From an uncultured Candidatus Melainabacteria bacterium (GTDB taxonomy: Bacteria > Cyanobacteriota > Vampirovibrionia > Gastranaerophilales > Gastranaerophilaceae), in contig CAMUPF010000013.1 in the NCBI GenBank assembly GCA_947090755.1, positions 1 through 46,257 on the forward strand: a stretch of DNA of 46,257 nt, given 5' to 3'. The position numbers and the translations under genes were made by a program. Of the stretch, positions 21,695 to 30,679 are shown piece by piece. How positions within the stretch are numbered: the stretch's first letter is position 1; every line of letters begins with the position of its first letter. Under the pieces are notes generated by a model that worked only from the letters and a program-made list of their open reading frames with translations, was not told the origin of the DNA and made no database searches.

Positions 21695-23131
21695 AGTTTG
21701 GGTTTTAGCATAACAAATAAAGATAAAGTTGATTATACAGGGAGTGTGGATTTCGTAATGTTATGGGCGGAAGCCTCAGCACTTTTGCGCAACGTCATTC
21801 CGGATAATGTTTATTATTCGTGGCTTACAGCTGTTGCGGCCAATAGTTTTGAACATAACAAATTTTATCTTGTGACGCCACACCAGTTTGCCGTTGCACT
21901 TTTGAAGGCTAATCATAAAGAGATTAAAGAAGCCTTATGCAAGGTTTGCGGTAAAGATGTGGATTTTGAGTTGAATTTTGATGCGGAATATGCAAAAAAA
22001 TATAACGAAATTCAGAAAAAAGAGGCGTCCAAACAGCGTCCGTCGCTTGAAGATCCGGTAAAAAAAGAACAGGCTATGGCCGAAGGCACAGCGCAAATGC
22101 GTCCTGAGGTTAATCTTAATCTTAAATATAAATTTGAAAATTTTGTAGTAGGTGAAAATTCGCGGATGGCATACGCTGTTGCAACCGCTGTTGCACAAAA
22201 ACCTGCACAAAAATACAACCCGCTTTTTATCTACGGTGCTTCAGGGCTTGGTAAAACCCACCTTATGCAGGCAATCGGCCACCATATTTTATTTAATAAA
22301 CCGAAACTTCGTGTGAAATATGTTAAAACAGAAGAATATATTAATGAGGTTATTTCAAGTATTCAAAAAGGCGGCGACAGGGTTTCAAGAATGGATAAAT
22401 TCCGCCAGAAATTCCGTAATGTAGATGTGCTTTTGATTGATGATATTCAGTTTATAGAATCAAAAGAGCGTACGATGGAAGAAATTTTCCACACTTTTGA
22501 ATCGCTTCATAATAACGGCAAACAAATCGTAATCACTTCCGACCGTCTGCCTAAAGACATACCGACTCTTCCCGACAGACTCAGAACCCGTTTTGAAATG
22601 GGCATTATGGTTGAACTTACACCGCCGGAGTTTGAAACTCGTATTGCGATTCTGCGCAATCTGGCCGAAAAAGACGGACTTCATATTCCGTGTGATGTGT
22701 ATGATTTAATCGCTAAGAGTTATAAAAATAATGTTCGGGAACTTGAAGGCGCTTATAACAGAATCAGTGCGTTTGCAGAAATAGACGGTGCAGAACTCTC
22801 TGTTGAGTATGTCAAAAAGGTTTTGAATTGTTCAGAAGATTCCGATGAACTTACAATGGAATCAATTGCACAGGCAATCGCGCAATACTACGGCGTTACG
22901 GTAGAAGACTTCCTGAGTCCGGCAAGAAGCCAGAAGATTTCAGCGCCGCGTCATATCGTTGTTTACTTGATTCGTGAGCTTCTGGGCGCAAGTTTTGAAT
23001 CAATTGCCGGCTTTTTGCACAAAAAACATACGACAATGCTTTATTCATACGAAAAAGTTCGTGACGAAATGAAAACAAACCGCGACTTACAGCACGGTGT
23101 CGAAGAAATTAAAGGTAATCTGGGAGTTTAA
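21692..23131 (+). CDS. dnaA: Chromosomal replication initiator protein DnaA
   Basis: 479 residues. Domain I LWAEASALLRNVIPDNVYYSWLTAV, a short linker, AAA+ domain with Walker A GASGLGKTHLMQAIGHH and Walker B VDVLLIDDIQFI, and domain IV with the DNA-binding signature SAPRHIVVYLIREL ... HKKHTTMLYSYEKV. It binds DnaA boxes at the origin and loads DnaB. ATG 21692 is my choice; ATG 21758 region (MLWAEAS) would give the more usual short N-terminus. It is followed after 2 nt by ruvA, an unusual partner; the typical dnaN is absent. Confidence 0.97.
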   Translation: MSLGFSITNKDKVDYTGSVDFVMLWAEASALLRNVIPDNVYYSWLTAVAANSFEHNKFYLVTPHQFAVALLKANHKEIKEALCKVCGKDVDFELNFDAEYAKKYNEIQKKEASKQRPSLEDPVKKEQAMAEGTAQMRPEVNLNLKYKFENFVVGENSRMAYAVATAVAQKPAQKYNPLFIYGASGLGKTHLMQAIGHHILFNKPKLRVKYVKTEEYINEVISSIQKGGDRVSRMDKFRQKFRNVDVLLIDDIQFIESKERTMEEIFHTFESLHNNGKQIVITSDRLPKDIPTLPDRLRTRFEMGIMVELTPPEFETRIAILRNLAEKDGLHIPCDVYDLIAKSYKNNVRELEGAYNRISAFAEIDGAELSVEYVKKVLNCSEDSDELTMESIAQAIAQYYGVTVEDFLSPARSQKISAPRHIVVYLIRELLGASFESIAGFLHKKHTTMLYSYEKVRDEMKTNRDLQHGVEEIKGNLGV

Positions 23132-23133
23132 AC

Positions 23134-23748
23134 ATGTACGATTATATAAAAGGAGTTATTACCGCAAAATCAGCACTTCCACGCGGTTTTTTCGTAACGG
23201 TTGAAGCTTTCGGGTTAGGGTATTTGCTGGAAGTAACGGCAAGAGATTTTAACCATATTGAAAACGGTGAGGCTAAAGTTTATACGGTTTTACTTCACAA
23301 AGAAGACAAAATGTCACTGTGCGGATTTGTCAGAAAAGAAGACCGCGATATTTTCAATGTTTTAACCTCTGTTTCGGGCGTCGGTTCAAAAATGGCGCTC
23401 ACACTTCTTGATAAATTCTCGGCTTCTGAACTTATCGGGCTTGTTATCGAAGGCAATTATAAGGAATTAACGCTTGCCAAAGGCGTCGGCCCTAAATTGG
23501 CGCAAAAAATTATTCTTGAACTTAAAGATAAATTGATTAACTATCAAAAAGACTGGTCAGCGCCTAATTTTGTGGAAAAAATCAGGGAAGAAAATTCAAA
23601 CCTTGTAGACGCGCAGTCAGTATTGTTGTCGCTGGGATATGAGAAAAACGAGATTAAAACTGCGTTTGCGAAACTTGCACCGGAACTTGGCGATAGCGCG
23701 AGCGCGGAAGAAATTCTCCAAGCTGCGTTGAAGTTATTGTCATTCTAA
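23134..23748 (+). CDS. ruvA: Holliday junction branch migration protein RuvA
   Basis: 204 residues, the usual length. N-terminal OB domain (MYDYIKGVITAKSA ... FGLGYLLEVTA), tandem helix-hairpin-helix motifs (LTSVSGVGSKMALTLL and LTLAKGVGPKLAQKIILELKDKL) and the C-terminal RuvB-contacting domain (DAQSVLLSLGYEKNEIKTAF). It binds Holliday junctions as a tetramer and recruits the RuvB motor. Starts 2 nt after dnaA, clearly co-transcribed. ruvB and ruvC are not in the window. Confidence 0.96.
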   Translation: MYDYIKGVITAKSALPRGFFVTVEAFGLGYLLEVTARDFNHIENGEAKVYTVLLHKEDKMSLCGFVRKEDRDIFNVLTSVSGVGSKMALTLLDKFSASELIGLVIEGNYKELTLAKGVGPKLAQKIILELKDKLINYQKDWSAPNFVEKIREENSNLVDAQSVLLSLGYEKNEIKTAFAKLAPELGDSASAEEILQAALKLLSF

Positions 23749-23815
23749 GCAGGCCGCCTTGATTTTTTCTTAAAATTATTGTATTCTTATAGATAAGAAA
23801 AGGAGCGAGGGAGAC

Positions 23816-24103
23816 ATGTTGTTTAAACGCTGGTATGATGTAGATCCGACGGTTAGTAAGGCTATTGCCACACTGGAAAAGATGAGTGAAGATATGCAGG
23901 TTCGCTGCGCTGACCATATTATTGATAAACTCAAGGATTTTGATTTTGATATTGAAATGTCTTTGGACGACCAGTATAACTACATTATGCGCCGCTGGTA
24001 TGACAAAAACGTCAAGGTTTCGCATGCTATGGAATATCTAAAAAAAGCTCCGGATGAAATCAGAAAACAACTGGCTCTTGAGATTATTAATTACTTGAAG
24101 TAG
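23816..24103 (+). CDS. Small hypothetical protein (95 aa) before the radical SAM gene
   Basis: MLFKRWYDVDPTVSKAIATLEKM... carries an internal duplication: RWYDVDPTVSKAIATLEKMSEDMQ and RWYDKNVKVSHAMEYLKKAPDEIR, each followed by a helix ending in II..LK. So it is two copies of an approximately 45-residue helical module. Start ATG 23816 has a purine-rich GGAGCGAGGGAG upstream. It is only 15 nt from the radical SAM gene, so probably the first gene of that operon. No named family recognised. Confidence 0.7.
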   Translation: MLFKRWYDVDPTVSKAIATLEKMSEDMQVRCADHIIDKLKDFDFDIEMSLDDQYNYIMRRWYDKNVKVSHAMEYLKKAPDEIRKQLALEIINYLK

Positions 24104-24118
24104 TAGGTTTACACAAAA

Positions 24119-26629
24119 ATGACATGTTTTTTTAGAAAGTACCACGAGGCACTGTTTAAGGCGAATAAGCCTTATCAGTATGTTGGTGATGAGTTTTTGT
24201 CGGTTAAGAAAGATTTTGATGCGGCGAAAGTAAGATTTGCGCTTGTTTTTCCTGACAAGTATGAAATTGGGATTAGTAATTTAGGTTTACGCGTATTATA
24301 TAATTGTCTGAATGACCGCGAAGAGTTTATGGCGGATAGGGCTTACGCGCCGGAGAAAGATTTTCAGCCGGAAACGCTTTATGGCCTTGAGAGTAAGCGG
24401 CCGTTGAGGGATTTTGACGCAGTGGGATTTTCGCTGCAGTATGAATTGTCTTACCCGACAGTACTGAAAATGCTTGAAATGAGTGGGATTCCTTACAGGA
24501 ATGACGAACGGGGTGAGGATGACCCGATAATTATGGCGGGCGGTCCTTGTACGTTTAACCCGTTGCCGATGGCGGATTTTATTGATGTTTTTATGATAGG
24601 TGACGGCGAGGACAGTATTGTAGAGGCGTGCGAAATTTTGGAACGCACAAAGGGTTTGCCGCGTGCAGAACGCATAAAAGCTCTTGTTGAGGGTGAAAAT
24701 TCCGGCAGGTGGAGTGCGTCAGTCGGCGGCGGGGTTAAAAAACGTATTGCGCAATTGAAATACGAAACAGCCCCAAAAACTTATCCGATACCGTTTTCAT
24801 CATCCGTTCAGGACCGTGCAGTGGTGGAAATTCGTCGCGGCTGCGGCAGAATGTGCCGTTTTTGTCAGCCGGGGCATGTAACTTTGCCTATTCGTGAGCG
24901 CACCGGTGAAGAAATCGTCAAAATTACGCGCGAACTCGTTAATAATACCGGTTATGATGAGTATTCGCTCCTGTCGCTTTCATCAAACGATTATTCTAAT
25001 ATTAAAGAGGTTATCAAGGAACTTGCAGTTGATTTTGACGAGCGAAAAATTTCTGTTTCGCTTCCGAGCCAGCGTATTGACGGGTTTAATCTGGAACTTG
25101 CAATCCTCGTTCAGAGCGTTAGAAAATCAACGATGACGCTTGCGCCCGAGGCCGGAAGTCAGCGGCTCAGAAACGTTATCAAGAAAAATATTTCAGAAGA
25201 ACAGATTTTGAACGCTGTTTTGACCCTTTATGAAAATGGCTGGTCACGTGTTAAATTTTATTTTATCTGTGGGCTTCCGACCGAAACTCTTGAAGATATG
25301 GATGAGTTGGCCGAACTTTTGAACAAAATTAAGTATCGTTCAAAACTTATCAAAAAAGAAAAAGGGCTTTTACACTCGTTGGATTTGACCTGCACACTTT
25401 CGATTTTTGTGCCGAAACCGTTTACTCCGTTCCAGTGGTGCGGCCAGATGAATTTGGACAAAGTCACCGAACACATTCACTATTTGAAAGACAAAACAAA
25501 ACATATTAAAGGCTTAAAAATAAACTACCACGAAAAATATGTGTCTGAAATCGAAGCTGTTTTGACCCGCGGGGATACAAAACTCTGTGATTATATTGAA
25601 GCGCTTTACAAAAAGGGCTGTTATTTGGACGCGTGGGGTGAAAATTTTGACAAAAATGTCTGGAAAGAAACTGCGGAAGAACTCGGGTTCTCGTTGTCAG
25701 ACCTTGCACAGAAAACTTATTGCGTAAACGAACCTTTGCCGTGGGATTTCCTTGATATCGGGGTAAATAAAGAGTGGTTTGCAAACGAATATAACGCTGC
25801 GATGTCAGAAACTTCAAACGAGTTTCATCTGACTCCGACATGCGAACACAAATGCGTTGGCTGCGGTGTTTGTCCGAACTTGAATACCCGTAAGGTTCTG
25901 GCATCTAAATATGAAAACGCGGACAAAATCGTCGCCAAAACACCGCGAAAACCGCAAGAACACAATGCGGTTCCGTTCCGGTTCCGTTTAAAGCTTACAA
26001 AGTGCGGAATATTGAAGTATTTTTCACATCTTGACTGGCAAAATACATTCCTGAAATCACTTTCAAGAAGCGGCCTGAACATGGCATTTTCATACGGATT
26101 TAACCCGACGATGCGTGTTTCTATGGGCGTTGCGCTTCCGTTGTTCTCTGAAAGTATCTGCGAACTTGTTGATATTGACATCTGGGACGACTTAACGCCT
26201 GATGAAGTCAAACTAAAGTTGGAAAAAGTTTTGCCGTCCGGATGTGAAATTGTGGAAATTAACAAGATTGACAGAAGTCTTAAATCCATTGACAACACTG
26301 CGCAATGGGCAGAATACAAAGTGGAAATTTTCAACAAAGACCTTTACGATTTTGAAACTTTGTGCTATAATACAAACAAAGTTTTGACTTCTCACGAGAT
26401 TTTTATTGAGAAGAAAAACAAAAAAGGTTTACTTAAAAAAACAGATATTAAAAATTCAATAAAATCATACAGGTTTGAGAATGGCTGTCTGTTCATAATC
26501 TTAAAAACCGGTCAGGGAAGCGAAATTCCGGCGGTAAGAGCGGATGTTGTAATGCAATTAATCGCACCGGATGTGCAGTTTAATATTACACGCATTGCTT
26601 TCTTTGACGAAAATATGAAAAGTTTATAG
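24119..26629 (+). CDS. Radical SAM protein, TIGR03960 type, fused to DUF2344 (TIGR03936)
   Basis: 836 residues. The N-terminal half is a B12-binding-like plus radical SAM enzyme with the cluster motif RGCGRMCRFCQPG (C-x3-C-x2-C) near residue 240, then SLSSNDYSNI and LAPEAGSQRLRNVIKK. A cysteine cluster CEHKCVGCGVCPN is near 575. The last 230 residues (RFRLKLTKCGILKYFSHLDW ... SYGFNPTMRVSMGVALPL) are the DUF2344 domain, separate in some Firmicutes and fused in others. Substrate unknown. The gene directly precedes rne, a conserved arrangement that suggests a link to RNA or ribosome modification. The ATG has only a weak Shine-Dalgarno. Confidence 0.9.
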   Translation: MTCFFRKYHEALFKANKPYQYVGDEFLSVKKDFDAAKVRFALVFPDKYEIGISNLGLRVLYNCLNDREEFMADRAYAPEKDFQPETLYGLESKRPLRDFDAVGFSLQYELSYPTVLKMLEMSGIPYRNDERGEDDPIIMAGGPCTFNPLPMADFIDVFMIGDGEDSIVEACEILERTKGLPRAERIKALVEGENSGRWSASVGGGVKKRIAQLKYETAPKTYPIPFSSSVQDRAVVEIRRGCGRMCRFCQPGHVTLPIRERTGEEIVKITRELVNNTGYDEYSLLSLSSNDYSNIKEVIKELAVDFDERKISVSLPSQRIDGFNLELAILVQSVRKSTMTLAPEAGSQRLRNVIKKNISEEQILNAVLTLYENGWSRVKFYFICGLPTETLEDMDELAELLNKIKYRSKLIKKEKGLLHSLDLTCTLSIFVPKPFTPFQWCGQMNLDKVTEHIHYLKDKTKHIKGLKINYHEKYVSEIEAVLTRGDTKLCDYIEALYKKGCYLDAWGENFDKNVWKETAEELGFSLSDLAQKTYCVNEPLPWDFLDIGVNKEWFANEYNAAMSETSNEFHLTPTCEHKCVGCGVCPNLNTRKVLASKYENADKIVAKTPRKPQEHNAVPFRFRLKLTKCGILKYFSHLDWQNTFLKSLSRSGLNMAFSYGFNPTMRVSMGVALPLFSESICELVDIDIWDDLTPDEVKLKLEKVLPSGCEIVEINKIDRSLKSIDNTAQWAEYKVEIFNKDLYDFETLCYNTNKVLTSHEIFIEKKNKKGLLKKTDIKNSIKSYRFENGCLFIILKTGQGSEIPAVRADVVMQLIAPDVQFNITRIAFFDENMKSL

Positions 26630-26651
26630 TTATTAGTAAAAGGATTTTATC

Positions 26652-28484
26652 ATGGCAAATGACAAATTTAGACACAATAATAATTCTAACCCTGAAAAAA
26701 GAATTATTATAGCTGAGCGCGACAACATCGCGGCTGTTCTTGAAAACGGTAAAGTTTCAGACTTTTTTATTCACAAAGGCGACATTTTATTAGGTGATGT
26801 TTACCTCGCCCGCGTTGACAATATTTTACCAAGTATTGATGCGGCGTTCGTTGATGTAGGTTCTGACAAAATGGGATTCCTTCACGCTCAGGACGTTATG
26901 GGCAAAGGCGCGTTGAAAGACAAACTTTCACCTAACCAAAAACTGGTTGTTCAGGTTGTAAAAGAACCTACAGGACACAAAGGCCCGCGCGTTACAACCG
27001 AAATCAGCCTTCCTGGAAGATTTTTGGTTCTTATCCCGCACGAACCGGGGATTAACGTTAGTAAAAAAATCGAAAATTCAAAAGAACGTGCTCGTCTGAA
27101 ATCAATCGTAAGCTTGATTAAACCTGTCGGAGTCGGCGTAATTATCCGAACAGAGGCAGAGGGCCAATCAGAAGCCGACATTCAAGAGGATTTGGAAATC
27201 TTATTGGAAAAATGGAATAATATTATTACTTCTGCAGAAAGCCTTACACCGCCAAACTTGATTTATCGTGATCAAGACCTTTTGTATCGTGTAATCCGTG
27301 AAGCTTGCACGGACGATGTTCGTGAAATCGTTGTGGATACTGCATTTGCAATGACACGTGTTCAAAATATTCTCCAGAACTGGCACATGAATAAAAACAT
27401 TCAGGTAACGCTCTACAAAGGCACGGAACCGCTTTTAATCGCCGAAGATATTCACAAAGAAATTAAAGCGGCTCTGAACGTTAAAGTTAACATGCCATCC
27501 GGCGGCTACCTCTTTATCCAGCAGACAGAAGCGCTTACCGTAATTGATGTTAACAGCGGTAAATTCACAAGTTCTTCCACTCAGGATGAAACGATTCTCA
27601 AAACTAATATTGAAGCGGTTCATGAAATCGCGCGTCAGTTACGCCTCAGAAACATCGGTGGTATGATTATTATCGACTTTATCGATATGCTTTCCCGCGC
27701 AGACAAACTCGCTATTATGGAGGAAATGGAACTTGCGCTTGAACCTGATAAAGCGAAACCGCAGGTCGGCCAGCTTTCTGATTTAGGACTTGTCGAACTC
27801 ACACGTCACCGTCAAGGTCAAAGTTTGTCAGAAATTTTCACAAAAAAATGTCCGCACTGTCAGGGCAGCGGTTACTTTATGAACGAGTTTAACTTTGCAA
27901 CACCGTCAGCCGAAGCAGAAATGAAAGCAAAAGTTGCCAAGGCAAAAATGCCTATCGCGACTTTCAATAAAAAATCAAACAACAACAAAAATAACAACAA
28001 TAATCAAGAGGTTGCAGAAACTGTTGAAACCGTACAGGTTGAAGAAAATGCAAGTGTTGAAGAAAATAATTTCGACAGAAAAAATAACAAGAAAAATCGT
28101 CGTAATAAATTCAACAAACGTAACAGAAACAATCGGTACCGTGAAGATGGCGAAACGACACCGGAAGCAGAGGTTTTAGCGCAAATCGAAGAGACTCCGG
28201 TAGTTGAGCCCGTAGTAGCACCGGAACCGGTTGTCGTTCAAGAGGCACCGGCCGAAGCCGTTGTTGAAGAGCCTAAAAAGAAACCGGCGAAACGTGGCAG
28301 AAAATCAACTAAAGCCAAAGAAGAAGCTGCAGTTGTTGTGACTGCGGAACCGGTTGCAGAAGAAGTTCCGCCGGCAGCAGAAACCGTTGAGGCCGCAGAA
28401 GAAAAACCAAAACGCCGTCCAAACCGCGGTTCTTCTAAAACTACCCGCAAACCTAGAACTAAAAAAACAGAAGATGAAGCTTAG
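26652..28484 (+). CDS. rne: Ribonuclease E/G
   Basis: 610 residues. S1 RNA-binding domain near the N-terminus (KGDILLGDVYLARVDNILPSIDAAFVDVG), the RNase H-like/DNase I-like catalytic core with the two metal aspartates in TVIDVNSGKF and IIIDFIDM, and the Zn-link CPHCQGSGYF that joins dimers. Residues 430-610 are a low-complexity tail: Asn/Lys-rich (NKKSNNNKNNNNNQ), then alternating acidic Pro-Glu-Val and basic segments, ending in an Arg/Lys-rich stretch (KRRPNRGSSKTTRKPRTKK), likely for RNA or protein binding. It degrades and processes mRNA and rRNA. ATG 26652 has AAAGGA 9 nt upstream. Confidence 0.96.
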   Translation: MANDKFRHNNNSNPEKRIIIAERDNIAAVLENGKVSDFFIHKGDILLGDVYLARVDNILPSIDAAFVDVGSDKMGFLHAQDVMGKGALKDKLSPNQKLVVQVVKEPTGHKGPRVTTEISLPGRFLVLIPHEPGINVSKKIENSKERARLKSIVSLIKPVGVGVIIRTEAEGQSEADIQEDLEILLEKWNNIITSAESLTPPNLIYRDQDLLYRVIREACTDDVREIVVDTAFAMTRVQNILQNWHMNKNIQVTLYKGTEPLLIAEDIHKEIKAALNVKVNMPSGGYLFIQQTEALTVIDVNSGKFTSSSTQDETILKTNIEAVHEIARQLRLRNIGGMIIIDFIDMLSRADKLAIMEEMELALEPDKAKPQVGQLSDLGLVELTRHRQGQSLSEIFTKKCPHCQGSGYFMNEFNFATPSAEAEMKAKVAKAKMPIATFNKKSNNNKNNNNNQEVAETVETVQVEENASVEENNFDRKNNKKNRRNKFNKRNRNNRYREDGETTPEAEVLAQIEETPVVEPVVAPEPVVVQEAPAEAVVEEPKKKPAKRGRKSTKAKEEAAVVVTAEPVAEEVPPAAETVEAAEEKPKRRPNRGSSKTTRKPRTKKTEDEA

Positions 28485-28779
28485 ATTATTCATATTAACG
28501 TTAATAGTATTTGGCGTTTCGCAAATCGGATTTTGCGAAACGCTTGATACTGCAGCGCAGCCGCAGAATAATGAATTGGTTTCAGCGATTATTAAATTTG
28601 CAACCGTAATGTTTGCGGTAATGATTTCATCATTTGTAATTTATCTGGGGCTTGCCGTCTGGAATGCTATACTGAATCGTTCACGCCGTAAAACTATTGA
28701 TTATGAAGCAACGCTAAAAACTCCGCAATCAATTGATGAAGCTATTTTGTTGTTTATACAGAAAAATAAGTTGAAATAG
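28474..28779 (+). CDS. Small membrane protein overlapping the rne end
   Basis: 101 residues from ATG 28474, inside the last codons of rne (11-nt overlap), so translation is probably coupled. MKLRLFILTLIVFGVSQIGFC looks like a signal peptide; a second hydrophobic segment at about 38-62 (IIKFATVMFAVMISSFVIYLGLAVW) is followed by a basic stretch NRSRRK. The size and layout resemble OadG-like small subunits but there is no sequence proof; I leave it as unknown. The pilin E promoter starts 6 nt after the stop. Confidence 0.6.
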   Translation: MKLRLFILTLIVFGVSQIGFCETLDTAAQPQNNELVSAIIKFATVMFAVMISSFVIYLGLAVWNAILNRSRRKTIDYEATLKTPQSIDEAILLFIQKNKLK

Positions 28780-28784
28780 GAGCC

Positions 28785-28813
28785 TTGACTAAACTAAAAA
28801 CATGCTGCATAAT
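28785..28813 (+). promoter_or_regulatory. Promoter of pilin E
   Basis: TTGACT (28785-28790), 17-nt spacer with CATGCTG at its end, CATAAT (28808-28813). Confidence 0.8.
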
Positions 28814-28863
28814 TAAAATAAAGAAAGGATAATGAAATGAAAAAGAATCTATTAAGTTTATGC

Positions 28864-28875
28864 GGGGGGGGGGGG
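28864..28875 (+). repeat. Poly-G tract (12) in the leader of pilin E
   Basis: Twelve G after MKKNLLSLC from ATG 28837. The leader is in frame with the pilin, but a TAA at 28897-28899 intervenes; other tract lengths do not connect the frames. Confidence 0.9.
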
Positions 28876-28908
28876 AGTTTTATTAGCCGCCCATCCTAAG
28901 CATTCACC

Positions 28909-29868
28909 ATGGCGGAGATATTATTATCTCTCACAATCATAGGTGTAGTAGCCGCGATAACGCTTCCGTCATTGACCGGTAACATAAACGAGCGTACATG
29001 GAACACGCAAAGAAAAGCGCTTTATGCGCGAATGAGTCAGGCAATAGCTTTAATGCCTGCGTTGAATGGTTACGGGACGCTGACAGAAGATGAAAACCAC
29101 AGCGTCACGGCCGACACTGCGGCTGAAACCTTCGTTACAGAGGGCTTGGCAAAGGTTCTAAAAATCAACAATATCTGTGACAGCGACCACCTTGCGGATT
29201 GCGGAATCCCTGACAAGATAACTCCTTTCGCCGGTTCTACTCTTAATAACTTTACAACTTCTTATAATACTTTAGTTAAGTATAATAATATGTTTAACTC
29301 GTCTTACGGGGTTGGATGGGCAAATTTTGCGTATTCTGCAATTGATACCAAAGCCGTTGCGTTTGAAACTGTCAATGGTGAGTCTATTATTGCATACTAT
29401 AATCCAAGATGTACTTCTTTTATGCCTTTCCCTTTAAGTGAAGTAACTTTATATTCTAACTATTCACAAAACAATATGTGTGTGAATTTTGTGTATGATT
29501 TAAACGGTACCAAGGGCCCTAATACAATGGGGAAAGATATTGGCTTTATGTCCGCGCTTTATCCGACCGATTCTGTAGTGGTGGCGCCGGTTCCCCTGCA
29601 CGAAGCTTCCGGCTGGACAACTTTGCCAGGCGGAAGTCCGTTTTGCAGGCAAGTTGATTCTGATAGCCGGCTGCCTAACCTGCCTGAAGCAATGTCCATG
29701 TTTTACAATTTCAGGCTGATTGATTCTAACCTTACAGAAAATAATTATATCTGGACTTCAACAAAACTCGATAATTCCTATGAGTGGGGATGGGTTATGT
29801 ATCTAAAAGCAGGCAGAGCAACCACATATCGTGTAGGTTCAAAGCAAAGAATATGGTGCGTAAAATAA
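28909..29868 (+). CDS. Pilin-like variable adhesin, copy E (leader has a stop codon)
   Basis: 319 codons from the ATG inside FTMAE. Conserved helix, cysteine pair NNICDSDHLADCG, variable middle, MCVNFVYDLNGTKGPNTMGKDIG and an Lcl/DUF1566-like end (SRLPNLPEAMSMF ... YIWTSTK ... IWCVK, with the usual final arginine missing). The leader starting at ATG 28837 (AAAGGA 7 nt upstream) is in frame but reads TAA just before GCA-TTC-ACC-ATG; copy D has TAC at this position, so a single base change probably created the stop. The copy can be made only by reinitiation at 28909 or by reversion, so I regard it as silenced. It could still donate sequence to other copies. Confidence 0.85.
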   Translation: MAEILLSLTIIGVVAAITLPSLTGNINERTWNTQRKALYARMSQAIALMPALNGYGTLTEDENHSVTADTAAETFVTEGLAKVLKINNICDSDHLADCGIPDKITPFAGSTLNNFTTSYNTLVKYNNMFNSSYGVGWANFAYSAIDTKAVAFETVNGESIIAYYNPRCTSFMPFPLSEVTLYSNYSQNNMCVNFVYDLNGTKGPNTMGKDIGFMSALYPTDSVVVAPVPLHEASGWTTLPGGSPFCRQVDSDSRLPNLPEAMSMFYNFRLIDSNLTENNYIWTSTKLDNSYEWGWVMYLKAGRATTYRVGSKQRIWCVK

Positions 29869-29891
29869 AAGCGGGCAATGCCCGCTTTTTT
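29867..29891. terminator. Terminator between pilin E and the 29902 gene
   Basis: AAAAGCGGG / CCCGCTTTTTT hairpin between converging stops; usable in both directions. Confidence 0.85.
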
Positions 29892-29901
29892 AATTTTATT
29901 A

Positions 29902-30588
29902 TTATATAACTGGAATATCAATCGGTTCAACAAGGATTACGTTTATTACGTCGTTGGTTTTCAGGTTGACGTCTTTGCCTCTGGCGAACAGTGAGTAAAC
30001 ATCTGCGCCTACTGTATAGAACCCGCCCGCGATTCCGCCTGCAAGTGCTGAAACCGGAACTGTTAGGATTCTAAACCAGCCGCCTGCAAAGTCTTCAAAG
30101 GTTTCGTTTCCCCACTCTGTTGTGGTTTTTGTTATATCAACGGTCTTATCCCAGTTTTCTTTTACAGCCTGTTTGTAACCTTGTGATGCCGCGATTCCGC
30201 CGTCATAAGTCATATCTGAACGGCCCACAATGGAAAGACTCAACGGAATCTGGCGGCCGTTTGGCGTTACAATATGGTCGAAATCAAGATACAAAATTGC
30301 ACCGCGGGAAAGTTTTTTCGCCGGAACGATTTTTTTGATTGAACCCCTGATTAATGAACCCATTGGAAGAATTACGTCATTATCCTGTGTCTGGTCGGTT
30401 AACAAAATTGCCTGAAAATCCTGTCCTTCAAGGTTCGTTGCTGTTGAAACAGGGTTCATAAGCTTTAATTCAAACTTTGTACCTGCCGTAATTCTTTTTG
30501 TTTTAGCGTTTGCGTTAAATGGCGCAGCCATTACTGATTGTGTTAAAAATAGTGCTAATATTAAAAACGAAATTATTTTTTTCATCAT
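29902..30588 (-). CDS. Secreted protein of unknown function
   Basis: 228 residues. MMKKIISFLILALFLTQSVMAAP is a signal peptide with cleavage near VMA. The mature protein begins with a beta-rich domain (KRITAGTKFELKLMNPVSTATNLEGQ) that resembles TrbI/conjugal-type or general secreted beta-barrel domains (LPMGSLIRGSIKKIVPAKKL, IPLSLSIVGRS), and contains a glycine-rich hydrophobic stretch (VPVSALAGGIAGGFYTVGADV) that might insert in a membrane. No firm family. Start at 30588 or 30585; GAGGG lies 4 or 7 nt upstream. Confidence 0.65.
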   Translation of the reverse strand: MMKKIISFLILALFLTQSVMAAPFNANAKTKRITAGTKFELKLMNPVSTATNLEGQDFQAILLTDQTQDNDVILPMGSLIRGSIKKIVPAKKLSRGAILYLDFDHIVTPNGRQIPLSLSIVGRSDMTYDGGIAASQGYKQAVKENWDKTVDITKTTTEWGNETFEDFAGGWFRILTVPVSALAGGIAGGFYTVGADVYSLFARGKDVNLKTNDVINVILVEPIDIPVI

Positions 30589-30644
30589 ATTTCCCTCTCT
30601 TTTACATTTCTATTCTAACCAATTTGTGAACATTTTGCAATACG

Positions 30645-30673
30645 TTGAAACATATTAAGTTGTTTATTATAAT
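30645..30673 (+). promoter_or_regulatory. Promoter of the TPR-clpP operon, leaderless
   Basis: TTGAAA (30645-30650), exactly 17 nt, TATAAT (30668-30673), then 6 nt to ATG 30680. The best example of the leaderless layout in this window. Confidence 0.8.
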
Positions 30674-30679
30674 TATTAT

